Positions 52,821 to 62,130 of a stretch of DNA of 64,000 nucleotides are shown here, one piece after another. The notes beneath the pieces are model-generated. The model made no database searches. It was not told the origin of the DNA and was given only the letters and a program-made list of their open reading frames with translations. This stretch comes from PNNG01 sp046291695 (GTDB taxonomy: Bacteria; Bacteroidota; Bacteroidia; UBA7662). The stretch spans positions 62,001 to 126,000 of the forward strand of contig JBKBSO010000005.1 in assembly GCA_046291695.1 (NCBI GenBank), written 5' to 3'. Positions within the stretch are counted from its first letter, which is position 1, and every line of letters begins with the position of its first letter. Made by a program: the position numbers and the translations under genes.

Positions 52821-54983
52821 ATGAAAAAATTATTCTTATTGCCTTTTACGGCAATGGCCATTAACCTTGCCCAAGCGATAAGCCCTCCTGACGAGGGAAT
52901 GTATCCTATGAGTGAACTTGCACGCCTCAATTTGCAGGCCAAGGGCATGATGCTCACGCCAGAGCAACTATTCAGCACCGAAGGCGTGAGTCTGGTACAG
53001 GCCTTGGTACGTGTAGGAGGTTGTACTGGATCGTTTGTTTCGCCGAATGGATTGATCATCACCAATCATCACTGTGCTTTTGGTGCCGTAGCTGCTGCAA
53101 GTTCTGTGGATAACGATTATATATCCAATGGTTTTTTGGCTGTAGATGGTTCGCTCGAAATACCTGCAACCGGCTTAACCGTGCGCATTACAACAAGCTA
53201 TGAGGATGTCTCGGAGCGGGTAATGGCTGCAGTAAAGGGTATCGAAGATCCGGCGGCACGTCTTGCGGGGATCAGGGCTGCTATGCGCCAGATAGAGGCT
53301 GAGGAAGCGGCTAAAGCACCTGCTTTAAAGCATGAAGTGTCGGAAATGTTCCTGGGCCGCAGTTATGTGCTTTTTCATTATCAGACCATCAATGATATAC
53401 GATTGGTGTATGTGCCGCCTAGGAATATTGGCGAATTTGGTGGTGAAAGTGATAATTGGATGTGGCCCCGACATAATGGCGATTTTGCCTTTGTTCGTGC
53501 TTATGTAGCACCCGACGGTAGTGGGGCTAATTTCAGCAAGGATAATGTGCCCTTTAAACCGGCCAATCACCTCACGGTAAATCCCAATGGGGTTCAAGAA
53601 GAGGATTTTGTGTTCATCATGGGCTATCCTGGTCGTACTTTTCGGCATTATCCGGCAGCATATCTTGAGTATCAACGCGATTACTTGTTGCCATATACCA
53701 GCAAAACCTTCGATTGGCTTATCGATTATATGAAGGCTTTGGGCAAGGTTGATGAGGCTAAGGGAATAGCCTTGGCCAGTCGTCAGAAATCCTTAGCCAA
53801 CGTCACCAAAAACTACAAAGGTAAATTACAAGGCATGCGTCGTATTGGTTTGGTGGAGAATAAACGCAATGAAGAATTGGATATGCAAAAGCAAATCGCT
53901 GCCAATCCGGCTTTGGCTGAGCGGTATGGGAATTTGATGATGCAGTTGGATAGCCTTTACGGACAGATGAAGTTGGCAGCACCGCGTTCTATGTGGATGA
54001 ACTATTTGCTTCGAAACTCAGCAAGCATGCAGGTTGCGGTGACCATCGCTGAAGCCCGTATGGCTTTAGAATTGGCCCCGAAAGCTGAGCGTGCAAGCAT
54101 GCTCATTAAACTCACACCCAAATTGCGCACCAGTATTGAAAGCGCTTTTGGGGCTTATGATGCGATGCTTGATCGCGATTTTATGGCCTATATGTTGCAA
54201 GAAAGCCGACAGTGGCCTAAAGATCAACAATGGACGGCCCTAACAGCCCTAAAAGGGAAGGGTAGTTTTGATGAAAAGTTGGAGTCTATGTTAAACAGGC
54301 TGTTTTCTGCTAAAGGTGGCTATGGTAATAAGGAAGCCATGTTGCTTGCTTTTGACAAAAATCCCATGAAGTTTATTTACCGAAAAGATGAACTTGCATT
54401 TTTGGCTTCCGAAGTCTTTATGCGACAGCAAGAACTTCGCTACAACGATCAGCAAATCAATGGCAGGTTATCGCAACTTTTACCCGAATTTTTAGAGCTG
54501 AAACTTAGTTTGCAGTCGAGCGATTTTGTGCCCGATGCCAACAGCACCTTACGCCTTACCTTTGGTTACATTCGTGGTTATGAGCCCGAAGACGGGGTAT
54601 ATCAGGCGCCATTTACCACCATTAGCGGTTTAATTGCAAAGGGAGAAGCAAGCGGTGATTATGAATTGAATCAGGATTTGGAACAAGCCTATGCGCGGGG
54701 CAATATGGAGGCTTACATCAAGCCGAGTCTGAAGGATGTTCCAGTGGGTATATTATACAATATGGATACCACTGGAGGGAATTCCGGTTCACCGGTTATG
54801 AATGCGAAGGGCGAGCTCATTGGGGTGAATTTTGATAGGGCTTATACAGCTACAATCAATGATTTTGCTTGGAATGAAGCTTATAGTCGTTCCATCGGTG
54901 TTGATATCCGATTTGTACTTTGGGTGGTAGATAAGGTTGCCAATGCCAGCTTCTTGCTCGAAGAAATGGGCATTAAGCCTTAA
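52821..54983 (+). CDS. S46 dipeptidyl-peptidase, DPP11-like
   Basis: The 720-residue protein has a signal peptide ending around AQA and a mature start with the PPDEGMYPM segment of the S46 family. The catalytic His lies in LIITNHHCAFG (81-87). WMWPRHNGDFAF holds the Asp, and GNSGSPV the Ser at residue 655. FDR places Arg at residue 673, the position that gives DPP11 its Asp/Glu specificity (Gly in DPP7). It should release acidic dipeptides from peptides in the periplasm. A bidirectional terminator follows. Confidence 0.93.
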   Translation: MKKLFLLPFTAMAINLAQAISPPDEGMYPMSELARLNLQAKGMMLTPEQLFSTEGVSLVQALVRVGGCTGSFVSPNGLIITNHHCAFGAVAAASSVDNDYISNGFLAVDGSLEIPATGLTVRITTSYEDVSERVMAAVKGIEDPAARLAGIRAAMRQIEAEEAAKAPALKHEVSEMFLGRSYVLFHYQTINDIRLVYVPPRNIGEFGGESDNWMWPRHNGDFAFVRAYVAPDGSGANFSKDNVPFKPANHLTVNPNGVQEEDFVFIMGYPGRTFRHYPAAYLEYQRDYLLPYTSKTFDWLIDYMKALGKVDEAKGIALASRQKSLANVTKNYKGKLQGMRRIGLVENKRNEELDMQKQIAANPALAERYGNLMMQLDSLYGQMKLAAPRSMWMNYLLRNSASMQVAVTIAEARMALELAPKAERASMLIKLTPKLRTSIESAFGAYDAMLDRDFMAYMLQESRQWPKDQQWTALTALKGKGSFDEKLESMLNRLFSAKGGYGNKEAMLLAFDKNPMKFIYRKDELAFLASEVFMRQQELRYNDQQINGRLSQLLPEFLELKLSLQSSDFVPDANSTLRLTFGYIRGYEPEDGVYQAPFTTISGLIAKGEASGDYELNQDLEQAYARGNMEAYIKPSLKDVPVGILYNMDTTGGNSGSPVMNAKGELIGVNFDRAYTATINDFAWNEAYSRSIGVDIRFVLWVVDKVANASFLLEEMGIKP

Positions 54984-55003
54984 GTTTTGGCCTTGGAAAG
55001 GCA

Positions 55004-55043
55004 AAAAAAAAGCGGCTCTTCAGAATGAGGAGCCGCTTTTTTA
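55004..55043. terminator. bidirectional terminator between S46 peptidase and HNH/AP2 gene
   Basis: An 8-bp stem (agcggctc / gagccgct) with an 11-base loop lies between nine A on the left and five or more T on the right, so it can end both convergent genes. Confidence 0.85.
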
Positions 55044-55054
55044 ATCATGAAAGC

Positions 55055-55597
55055 TTACTTTTTTTCAGGAACGTTGTTCAATCCGTTCGTTTTTCCGAAA
55101 AGCTCAAGCGACTTCTCATTGTAAGCCAATGCTGCTTCTTCTGGGGTCAGGTATAAGCCCAGGTCAATGCGCTCTTTATTGTGAAATATAATTGCACGAA
55201 ACTTCTTGCCGCTTTTCACTACACCGCGGTAACCAAATTGATTCTCCGTTTTAGATGTATTGCGAACCACTTTAGCGCGAATCGCCCATTCGAGATTCGC
55301 CAAACGGCAGTCGAGCGGATTTCCATTGATGAGGTTTACCAACAAGCGCTCGTTAGAATCGTGCTTTGGAATAAACTTTTCAGCAATGAGTTTGTGCAAA
55401 TAGATGGTTTCATTCTTATAAGCACCATCGCCCAAAGGCCAGTTTTTTTGAAAAAAAGCATAACCTCTTGAATGTTTCCTGAGGTTTGGCACAAAGCCAA
55501 TTTTTTTCAGATAAGGGTTTTCCGTGAGGAATTCATACACATGATCATCTACAACGGCAGATTCATCGGTGTTTTTCAGTGGAATTTTTACTAACAT
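55055..55597 (-). CDS. AP2-domain protein with degenerate HNH nuclease domain
   Basis: The 180-residue protein has an HNH_3-like middle part (IYLHKLIAEKFIP, then VNLINGNPLDCRLANLEW). The usual VDHINGNPLDNR reads VNLINGNPLDCR, so the catalytic Asp-His is lost. The C-terminus is an AP2 DNA-binding domain (GYRGVVKSGKKFRAIIF, LGLYLTPEEAALAYNEKS). This architecture comes from HNH homing endonucleases. Loss of the active site suggests a domesticated DNA-binding protein. It lies beside dnaX on the same strand, with 63 bp between. Confidence 0.82.
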   Translation of the reverse strand: MLVKIPLKNTDESAVVDDHVYEFLTENPYLKKIGFVPNLRKHSRGYAFFQKNWPLGDGAYKNETIYLHKLIAEKFIPKHDSNERLLVNLINGNPLDCRLANLEWAIRAKVVRNTSKTENQFGYRGVVKSGKKFRAIIFHNKERIDLGLYLTPEEAALAYNEKSLELFGKTNGLNNVPEKK

Positions 55598-55660
55598 GTT
55601 CTTGACTTTAGTTTATTGTTTTCGTCAGAAATAGGAAATTATCGAACGAATATAGCGCAA

Positions 55661-57388
55661 TCAATAATTAATGTCAAGTTCAAACATTTTTACAAAATCC
55701 ATGAGATACGGGTTTTTTGCTGCTAAATGCCCGAATTTATCAGCAGATGTTATTGGTTTAACACTTTCTGACGTATTTTCTAAAAAATCATACGCAAAAT
55801 TTATAGCAAAATTTCCTGTCCAGTGCCTTAGTTTTTCGACCAATTCTTGTTTTTCCGATTCAAAAAGCTGATGCTGTGGGGTGTTGTGAATAATCATTCT
55901 AAATTGCTGGCCCGCATCTAACACTGGATGTGATTCAGCAAGTAAAGCGTGCAAGTAATCTTTTTTAGCTGCTTTGGTTTCTGTCAATAAGCGTTCCCAA
56001 GCGTCTGAAAAACTTAAATCGCCAATTTCTAAAGTGGGTTTCGAAAGGGTATCTGTTTCAACTTCCGCTTGCCTGGTTTTTATACCGGCTAAGTTTTTGC
56101 CAATTTTGATGATGCTGGCTGAATTGCTTTTGGGGATTTGTATGGCTGTTTTGGTCTCTGAAGCAGCAGAGGTTTGAAGAGGAGGGGAGTCGTCTTTTTG
56201 TATTTTAATGCTCGCAACAGCATTGGTTTTGAATGCAGTTACGGTTTGACTACTACTATTTTTTTTTTCTTCTTCTAAGGTGGCAATTTGAAGTAAATTC
56301 GGTAAAAAACACATCTTCATGAGTGCCAACTCTACCAATAGGCGGGGGTTTTTACTTTGTTTATAATTTATTTCTGTTTGAGCGCCATAATTTAAAGCTG
56401 TAAGTAAAAAACCTGCCGGGGCCAATTGGGTTTGTTCCTGATATCTCGTCCGCACTTCGTTACTTACTTCCAGTAGTTTTACCGTTCGGGCGTCTTTGGC
56501 CATAAGTAAATTCCTGAAGTGTCCGGCAAGTCCGGTAATGAAGTTGATGCCATCAAAGCCTTTGCTAATCACTTCATCGAGTAACAGGCTTACTTCGGCC
56601 AACTCTTGTTTGAGTAACATTTCAGTGGTCCTGAAATAGTAGTCATGATCAATGATGTTCAGGTTGTCGATGACGGCGGTATAACTGAGTTTGCCATTCG
56701 AAAAACTTACTACTTGATCCATGATGGATAAGGCATCTCGCAAAGCACCATCTGCTTTTTGAGCAATGATATGTAAGGCATTGTATTCGTATTCAATGCC
56801 TTCTTGCGCGCAGATTTTTTCGAGCTGTTTCGCAATATCATCAATCTGGATTCGGTTAAAATCGAAAATCTGACAACGCGATAATATGGTAGGCAGGATT
56901 TTGTGCTTTTCGGTGGTTGCCAAAATGAAGATGGCATAGGAGGGGGGTTCTTCCAGGGTTTTCAAAAAAGCATTGAAGGCTGCCGTCGAGAGCATGTGCA
57001 CCTCATCGATGATGTAGATTTTGTACTTACTTCCCTGAGGGGCATAACGCACTTGTTCTACAAGGCTGCGGATGTCGTCAACCGAATTGTTCGAAGCCGC
57101 ATCCAGCTCATGGATGGCCATAGAGCCACCCTTATTGAAGGAGTTACAAGAATCACAATTATTACAGGCCTCGCCCTCTGTGGTGAGCTGAGTGCAATTG
57201 ATGGTTTTGGCAAATATGCGTGCACATGTGGTCTTTCCAACCCCGCGTGGTCCGCAAAACAAAAATGCCTGAGCCAACTGCCCGGTTCTGATCGCATTTT
57301 TGAGTGTTCCAGTGATGTGATGCTGACCAACCACCGTATCGAAACTCGCCGGCCGGTACTTTCGGAACGATACCATGTAGTTCTCCAT
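55661..57388 (-). CDS. dnaX: DNA polymerase III gamma/tau subunit
   Basis: DnaX is the clamp-loader ATPase that places the sliding clamp on DNA. The 575-residue protein has Walker A FCGPRGVGKTTCARIFAKT, a zinc module CNNCDSCNSF, the DExx box IIDEVHMLS and SRC motif ILSRCQIFDF. The middle is collar-like, and the C-terminal tail (about 370-575) is variable and rich in Lys, Ser and Thr, as in other Bacteroidota. The TACATTTG element at 57393 lies five bases before the ATG. Confidence 0.96.
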   Translation of the reverse strand: MENYMVSFRKYRPASFDTVVGQHHITGTLKNAIRTGQLAQAFLFCGPRGVGKTTCARIFAKTINCTQLTTEGEACNNCDSCNSFNKGGSMAIHELDAASNNSVDDIRSLVEQVRYAPQGSKYKIYIIDEVHMLSTAAFNAFLKTLEEPPSYAIFILATTEKHKILPTILSRCQIFDFNRIQIDDIAKQLEKICAQEGIEYEYNALHIIAQKADGALRDALSIMDQVVSFSNGKLSYTAVIDNLNIIDHDYYFRTTEMLLKQELAEVSLLLDEVISKGFDGINFITGLAGHFRNLLMAKDARTVKLLEVSNEVRTRYQEQTQLAPAGFLLTALNYGAQTEINYKQSKNPRLLVELALMKMCFLPNLLQIATLEEEKKNSSSQTVTAFKTNAVASIKIQKDDSPPLQTSAASETKTAIQIPKSNSASIIKIGKNLAGIKTRQAEVETDTLSKPTLEIGDLSFSDAWERLLTETKAAKKDYLHALLAESHPVLDAGQQFRMIIHNTPQHQLFESEKQELVEKLRHWTGNFAINFAYDFLENTSESVKPITSADKFGHLAAKNPYLMDFVKMFELDINY

Positions 57389-57392
57389 AGCA

Positions 57393-57400
57393 CAAATGTA
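57393..57400 (-). promoter_or_regulatory. -7 element of dnaX
   Basis: Minus-strand TACATTTG, an exact TAnnTTTG match, ends four bases before the ATG. The transcript would start at or near the first codon. Confidence 0.5.
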
Positions 57401-57508
57401 AATACTTTTCGCTCGCGCATGACCTTACTTCATAGCTGCGTTATCCACACTTTTGCATGTGTTCAGATTATTTTCGCAATAACGCTTTTTCAATCCTTTA
57501 TTCTTTCT

Positions 57509-57516
57509 TACATTTG
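57509..57516 (+). promoter_or_regulatory. -7 element of the rpsF operon
   Basis: TACATTTG matches TAnnTTTG and ends 30 bases before the rpsF ATG at 57547. It rules out the earlier in-frame ATG at 57457 as a start. Confidence 0.55.
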
Positions 57517-57546
57517 CACTCCATTTTAAAATTTAAACTGAAACAA

Positions 57547-57909
57547 ATGAATCAGTACGAATCCGTATTTATCATGACGCCGGTGCTCACCGACGAAATG
57601 GTAAAAGACACGGTCGCGAAGTTTGAGAAGGTGCTGAAGGAAAACGGTGCCGAAATAGTTCACCAGGCAAACTGGGGCCTGCGTAAACTTGCCTATCCCA
57701 TCCAGAAGAAATCTACAGGTTTCTACCACTTGATTGAATTCAAAGCGCCGTCGACTATCATCGACAAGTTAGAGCTTGAATTTCGTCGTGATGAGCGCAT
57801 CTTGCGCTTCCTTACCGTGGCACTCGATAAGTATGCCATCACTTACAACGAATCGCGCCGTAAAAATGCGAATAAAGCGGCTTCAACAACCGTAACCGAG
57901 GAGGCTTAA
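57547..57909 (+). CDS. rpsF: 30S ribosomal protein S6
   Basis: S6 binds S18 in the platform of the small subunit. The 120-residue protein starts MNQYESVFIMTPVL with YESVFI and the WGLRKLAYPIQKKSTGFYHLIEF core. The FRRDERILRFLTVALD end is also standard. It is the first gene of the rpsF-rpsR-rplI operon, which is preserved in many bacteria. The upstream reading of 30 codons is non-coding and includes the promoter. Confidence 0.97.
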   Translation: MNQYESVFIMTPVLTDEMVKDTVAKFEKVLKENGAEIVHQANWGLRKLAYPIQKKSTGFYHLIEFKAPSTIIDKLELEFRRDERILRFLTVALDKYAITYNESRRKNANKAASTTVTEEA

Positions 57910-57913
57910 TCAA

Positions 57914-58171
57914 ATGATTAGTAATAGCTTTGCCGCCATTCCCGTCAAGGACGAGAACCGCAAAAAATATTGCCGCTTTAAGAAAAACGGCATTAAGTAT
58001 ATCGATTACAAGGATGCCGACTTCCTCTTGAAGTTTGTAAACGAACAAGGTAAAGTATTGCCACGTCGTTTAACCGGTACCTCATTGAAGTATCAGCGTA
58101 AAGTAAGTCAGGCCATTAAGCGTGCACGCCACCTGGCGCTCATGCCTTACGTAGCCGATGGTTTGAAATAA
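57914..58171 (+). CDS. rpsR: 30S ribosomal protein S18
   Basis: The 85-residue protein contains KKYCRFKKNGIKYIDYKDADFL, then GKVLPRRLTGTSLKYQRKVSQAIKRARHLALMPY, the canonical S18 features including the RRLTGTS rRNA-contact and basic C-terminal helix. It partners S6, encoded four bases before it. Confidence 0.98.
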   Translation: MISNSFAAIPVKDENRKKYCRFKKNGIKYIDYKDADFLLKFVNEQGKVLPRRLTGTSLKYQRKVSQAIKRARHLALMPYVADGLK

Positions 58172-58189
58172 GAAGGGGAGGAAAGAATC

Positions 58190-58633
58190 ATGGAAGTAAT
58201 ACTTAAGCAAGATATTAAAGGACTGGGCTACAAGTACGATGTAGTGAAAGTTAAGCCCGGGTACGGAAGAAACTACCTGATACCTGAAGGTTTGGCATCA
58301 GTTGCCAATAAAGCCGCCCTTAAAGAGCGTGCTGAAAATGTAAAGCAAGCGACCTTTAAACAAGAAAAGCTGAAGAATGATGCCGTTGCCTTGGCCGAAA
58401 ACCTCAAGGCCCTTACCTTGTCGCTCGGCGCAAAGGTTGGTGAAAATGGTCGCATTTTCGGTGCAATCACTACCCTGCAGGTGGCGGATGCGCTCAAGAA
58501 TAAAGGTTTTGAAGTTGACCGACGTAAACTTGAAATCAAATCAGATATCAAAGAGCTGGGAACATATACCGTAGAAGCCGATTTGCATCGCGAGGTAAAA
58601 GCCGAGTTTTCGATTCAAGTTGTTGCCGAATAA
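58190..58633 (+). CDS. rplI: 50S ribosomal protein L9
   Basis: The 147-residue protein begins MEVILKQDIKGLGYKYDVVKVKPGYGRNYLIPEGLA, the N-terminal rRNA-binding domain. A long helix (ALKERAENVKQATFKQEKLKNDA) links to a C-terminal domain with GENGRIFGAITT. It is the last gene of the operon and is followed by a strong terminator. Confidence 0.97.
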   Translation: MEVILKQDIKGLGYKYDVVKVKPGYGRNYLIPEGLASVANKAALKERAENVKQATFKQEKLKNDAVALAENLKALTLSLGAKVGENGRIFGAITTLQVADALKNKGFEVDRRKLEIKSDIKELGTYTVEADLHREVKAEFSIQVVAE

Positions 58634-58651
58634 GCAATTATTGCTCGATAC

Positions 58652-58687
58652 AAAAAAGTCGCTCACCATTTGGGAGCGACTTTTTTT
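58652..58687 (+). terminator. intrinsic terminator of the rpsF-rpsR-rplI operon
   Basis: A long A/T-clamped stem (aaaaaagtcgctc / gagcgactttttt) with a 9-base loop ends in seven T. It begins 18 bases after the rplI stop. Confidence 0.88.
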
Positions 58688-58887
58688 ATGCAGCTGAGCC
58701 TTGTTATTAAACCGGAATTTAGGGTGCTGTTTACGATTAGATTGACAATGCTTAATTTTAGATGCCTGAAGGTTTAGTGCCCCGGCAGATGCTTGTCGTG
58801 ATGCCGACCCCATTTAAGCGAGCTGAACTTTAAGGGATGGAATCTCCTATGGTCTTTATTGTTTCTATTCATTAGCAAGTTGTCTGC

Positions 58888-60674
58888 TTATCGCTTATAC
58901 AACTTAAACACCTGCTCGTGCAGCTTTGCTTGTAGCTTGAGGATGTACAATCCTGATTCGAGTCCGTGTAGGTCTACGCTGATTCGGCCATCTTGAACCT
59001 CCTTGAATGGTATTTCACGAAGCAGTTGGCCATTCAACCTGTATATGTGGATGCTGGCATGCTCAATGTGTGCATAATCGCCACTGATATAGCAGATATC
59101 CTGCGCTGGATTTGGGTAAAGTCGTAAGGCATCCTGCTCCAGCTGCAGCACAGGCAAGCCGGTGGCCCCATAAATACTACAGTCGTTAAAGGCCAGTTGA
59201 ATTTGGGCTTTAGCTGCTTTTAACGCATATAGGGAAGCTTGTGCCCCGCCCGATGGTGCCCGCGCCCAAAGTGCCCCTACCACATAGCTGTTTACCTGCC
59301 CTCGGGTCATGCGAAATGGCCCCATGCTCATCACAAAACGCCTTGGCGCCGGATGCCCCGTGAGGTTTGGTCCGGGTTGGGCTCCCGTCCATTCAAAGGG
59401 GGCACTTACCGGATTGGTATGTGAACCGCCAAGTCCATAGCCATGTGGATCGGTATTTCCGGGATATTGATAACGCGCAGGTAAGTTTGTGCTGCCGGCA
59501 CTGCCTGGATAGCCATTGCCTCCAAATACCATCTGAACGCCATTTTTCCAGCGTCCCGATAACTAATAATACATATGCGTGCCGGTGGTTGGATTTCCCA
59601 TAGGCGTAGCATCATTATTAAAACTGATGAAATTCCACATGCTGATGTGCTCGGTAGCGGTTTGAAACGCACAATCTGGAACCATCTCGTCAATTTGGCC
59701 ATTCAGGTTATTGTCGATGCCATCGTTAGGCGTGGAATAGGGACCGCGAAATACCGCGAATGCCGCTGCCGGGGATTGATACCATAGCCGAGTGGACCTT
59801 CATCGTCGTCATCGGCATTGTAAACAATGCCCATGCCATGGGTAACATCGCATCCGATAAAATCGTCGTTCGGGTTGCCTAAAGCGGGTTCTACAAAATT
59901 CCCGATGAAGGTACTGTCGAGTCGTACCGTAGATCGGTTGATGATTTTATACTGGTGGAAAACCGCATTGCGCAGGGCGCCCTGCCGGTTGAAAGCAAAA
60001 ATGGTTTCCTGCACCTCGATGCCCAAGGCCGATGATTGGTGCCCGTTGCTATTGTACCTGTCGTTGTATACCATCCAAATGGCCTCATCGCCCGGAATAA
60101 GCGGATAGTCGCCATTTTCAGGATCATATAACCCATTGCCATTTACGTCTTCGAATGGCGCCAAATCGGGTGAATAGCCCAGAGCTACTTCGCCATTGCC
60201 TGGCCATTCGGCGATATTGGCTGGTACCTGATAATTGGGAAGCTGGTAATTGTTTCGATGATGTCGGATTTCAGCAGCAGTTAACTTCCAGCTTCTGTCG
60301 AACAGGTTACACTGCCCCTGGCTGATGATGGCTGAATCGGGCATGATGGGTCCAGGCCAAAAGCCTATACCCAAACTGCTGCTTTGACGGTAGGTTTGGC
60401 CGGCTACCTTTAAGAGACCCATAGCATCTATGCCACCCATCCAAAAATTCATGGCGTTGAAGGATGTTCTGCCGGAAGCTTTGGGGACTTCAAAGCCCGG
60501 ATTGCCGTTGGCTTGCGTCCAGTGTGGTCCGCCAACAAGGTAATGGGCCCTGATGTTGTTGAGCTCCATCATTGTTCGGGATACCGGTGGGTTACAATTG
60601 GCCAGCTGCGCATGTGATTGACGCACATTAAAAATGAATAAAGCGAATAGGAGCGAAAGTAGCTGTGTTTTCAT
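58888..60674 (-). pseudogene. broken type IX secreted protein gene (frameshift plus stop)
   Basis: The N-terminal part has a signal peptide (TQLLSLLFALFIFNVRQSHA) and RTMMELNNIRAHYLVGG, VNGNGLYDPENGDYPLIPGDEAIW, typical of large Bacteroidota cell-surface proteins. Near 59769 the frame shifts at a run of four C (minus strand); one more C would restore it. The reading then continues in the other frame with STPNDGIDNNLNGQIDEMVP and TEHISMWNF. A TAG at 59563-59565 interrupts it before LSGRWKNGVQMVFGG. The C-terminus (LYPNPAQDICYISGDY ... GLYILKL) is a type A sorting domain. Two lesions make it a likely pseudogene. Confidence 0.88.
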
Positions 60675-60829
60675 GGCATTGGTTTTAGGAGTTTACCCGA
60701 TACTGCCTGTCAAAATCAATTAAGCTTGCTGACAACAGTTCCGACTTACCTTACAACAGCTAAAGTAATACGTTCACGGTTTTGTGTCAATCGCTGTTAA
60801 GAAAGTTGACAAAATCGTGACGTTTGGAT

Positions 60830-62107
60830 TCAGCCGAAGATCTCAAGCAATGCCTTGGCTTTGAGCTTACACTCTTCAAGTTCCTGAGCGGGCACCGAAT
60901 CGTAGGTAATGGCACTTCCGGTCATCAGGCTGAGATAGCCCGTATCGGCCCGGTACTGCAAGCTTCTGATTACCACATTAAAATCAAAATCGCCTTCGGG
61001 TGTAAAATAGCCCACAGCGCCTGAATATAGCCCTCTTTTGGCATTTTCATAAGCTTCTATGAGTTCCATGGCTTTTATTTTGGGAGCTCCTGTCATCGAG
61101 CCCATCGGAAAAGCATTTTTTAATGCTTGAACTGCGGTTACTTCGGCTTGTAGGGTAGCGCTCACGGTGCTGATCATTTGGTGCACCGTTTTAAAGCTAT
61201 ATACCTGCATAAGTTCGGGTACTTGTACGCTGCCTGCCAACGATGAACGGGATAAGTCGTTCCTTACCAGATCAACAATCATTACATTTTCGGCCCGTTC
61301 TTTGGGATTATTGGCCAATTGCTGCTTGAGGTTGTGGTCGAGTTCAGGATCTAACGACCGTGCCATGGTACCTTTGATGGGCTGACTCAGCAGCTGCTGC
61401 TTGTGTTTCCGAAGAAAACGCTCGGGGCTGGCCGACATCAAGCTGCGAATTCCCGATTTGAGGTAGGCCGAAAATGGTGCCCGGGTTTTCCGATTGAGTT
61501 GCAGGTAGGTGGCCAGGCTATCGAGCCCGATGTGATGGCAGCTCCATTCCATACACAGGTTGAGCTCGTAAATGGTGCCGGCTAAAATATCTTCGCGAAT
61601 TTGAGCGACCGTTTTCAGGTAGGCTTCATCGCTCAAATGGCGTTTAAATTCCAGTTTTGGCAATTCAGCCCCCTTTTCATCCCTTTTTTCATCCCCCTTT
61701 TCATCCTCAAACGCCTTGGGGTACGGAAAGCCGAGTTCATTACGAAGCAGCTCAATTTTGCCATCACTGGCGCGTACCAACAGTTGAGGCCTGAAAAATG
61801 CCATCTGGGGAAAGGCCATGCCGTCGGTATTTTGGCTACGCAACTGCTCTAACTCGTTTTTCAAATCATAGGTCAAGTAGCCAAAATAGTAATCGGGTGC
61901 TTGACTCAGGAGTTGCTCCAGCGCATCGAAACAAGCGGTTGTTGGCTGCCAGGCTTCTCCATAACTTACAGCAAGCATCCAGTCGAAAGTGCAGTACGCT
62001 TCGGGGTATGTGCCAGGCTCAGGGTTGCTGTTGAGCAAAAGCAGGAGTGGGGCATCTGCAAAATGCCGGAGCCAGGGTTCAAAATCGAGGTAGTTGGAGC
62101 GATTCAA
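60830..62107 (-). CDS. pabB: aminodeoxychorismate synthase component I
   Basis: PabB makes 4-amino-4-deoxychorismate for folate. The 425-residue protein has the chorismate-binding core with the catalytic-Lys motif PIKGT (TrpE has PIAGT), NVMIVDLVRNDLSR, FPMGSMTGAPKIKAMELIE and GLYSGAVGYFTPEGDFDFNVVIRS. A low-complexity acidic insert (DEKGDEKRDEKG, residues 135-146) is encoded by three 12-bp repeats. No pabA glutaminase is adjacent. It is downstream of purA on the same strand, 23 bp apart. Confidence 0.93.
   Translation of the reverse strand: MNRSNYLDFEPWLRHFADAPLLLLLNSNPEPGTYPEAYCTFDWMLAVSYGEAWQPTTACFDALEQLLSQAPDYYFGYLTYDLKNELEQLRSQNTDGMAFPQMAFFRPQLLVRASDGKIELLRNELGFPYPKAFEDEKGDEKRDEKGAELPKLEFKRHLSDEAYLKTVAQIREDILAGTIYELNLCMEWSCHHIGLDSLATYLQLNRKTRAPFSAYLKSGIRSLMSASPERFLRKHKQQLLSQPIKGTMARSLDPELDHNLKQQLANNPKERAENVMIVDLVRNDLSRSSLAGSVQVPELMQVYSFKTVHQMISTVSATLQAEVTAVQALKNAFPMGSMTGAPKIKAMELIEAYENAKRGLYSGAVGYFTPEGDFDFNVVIRSLQYRADTGYLSLMTGSAITYDSVPAQELEECKLKAKALLEIFG
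61669..61704. repeat. three tandem 12-bp repeats inside pabB
   Basis: Units of the form ccc(cc)tttt(tt)cat at 61669-61680, 61681-61692 and 61693-61704. They encode the DEKG/R repeat of PabB without breaking the frame and lie in a loop region before the catalytic core. Confidence 0.85.
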
Positions 62108-62130
62108 CAGCTAAAGCCCTTTCGGTGAGT

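Noticed and set aside
59406..59702. An open frame of 98 codons inside the broken secreted-protein gene
   Set aside because: It is in a different frame from both halves of the pseudogene, whose readings match known features; it is a shadow.
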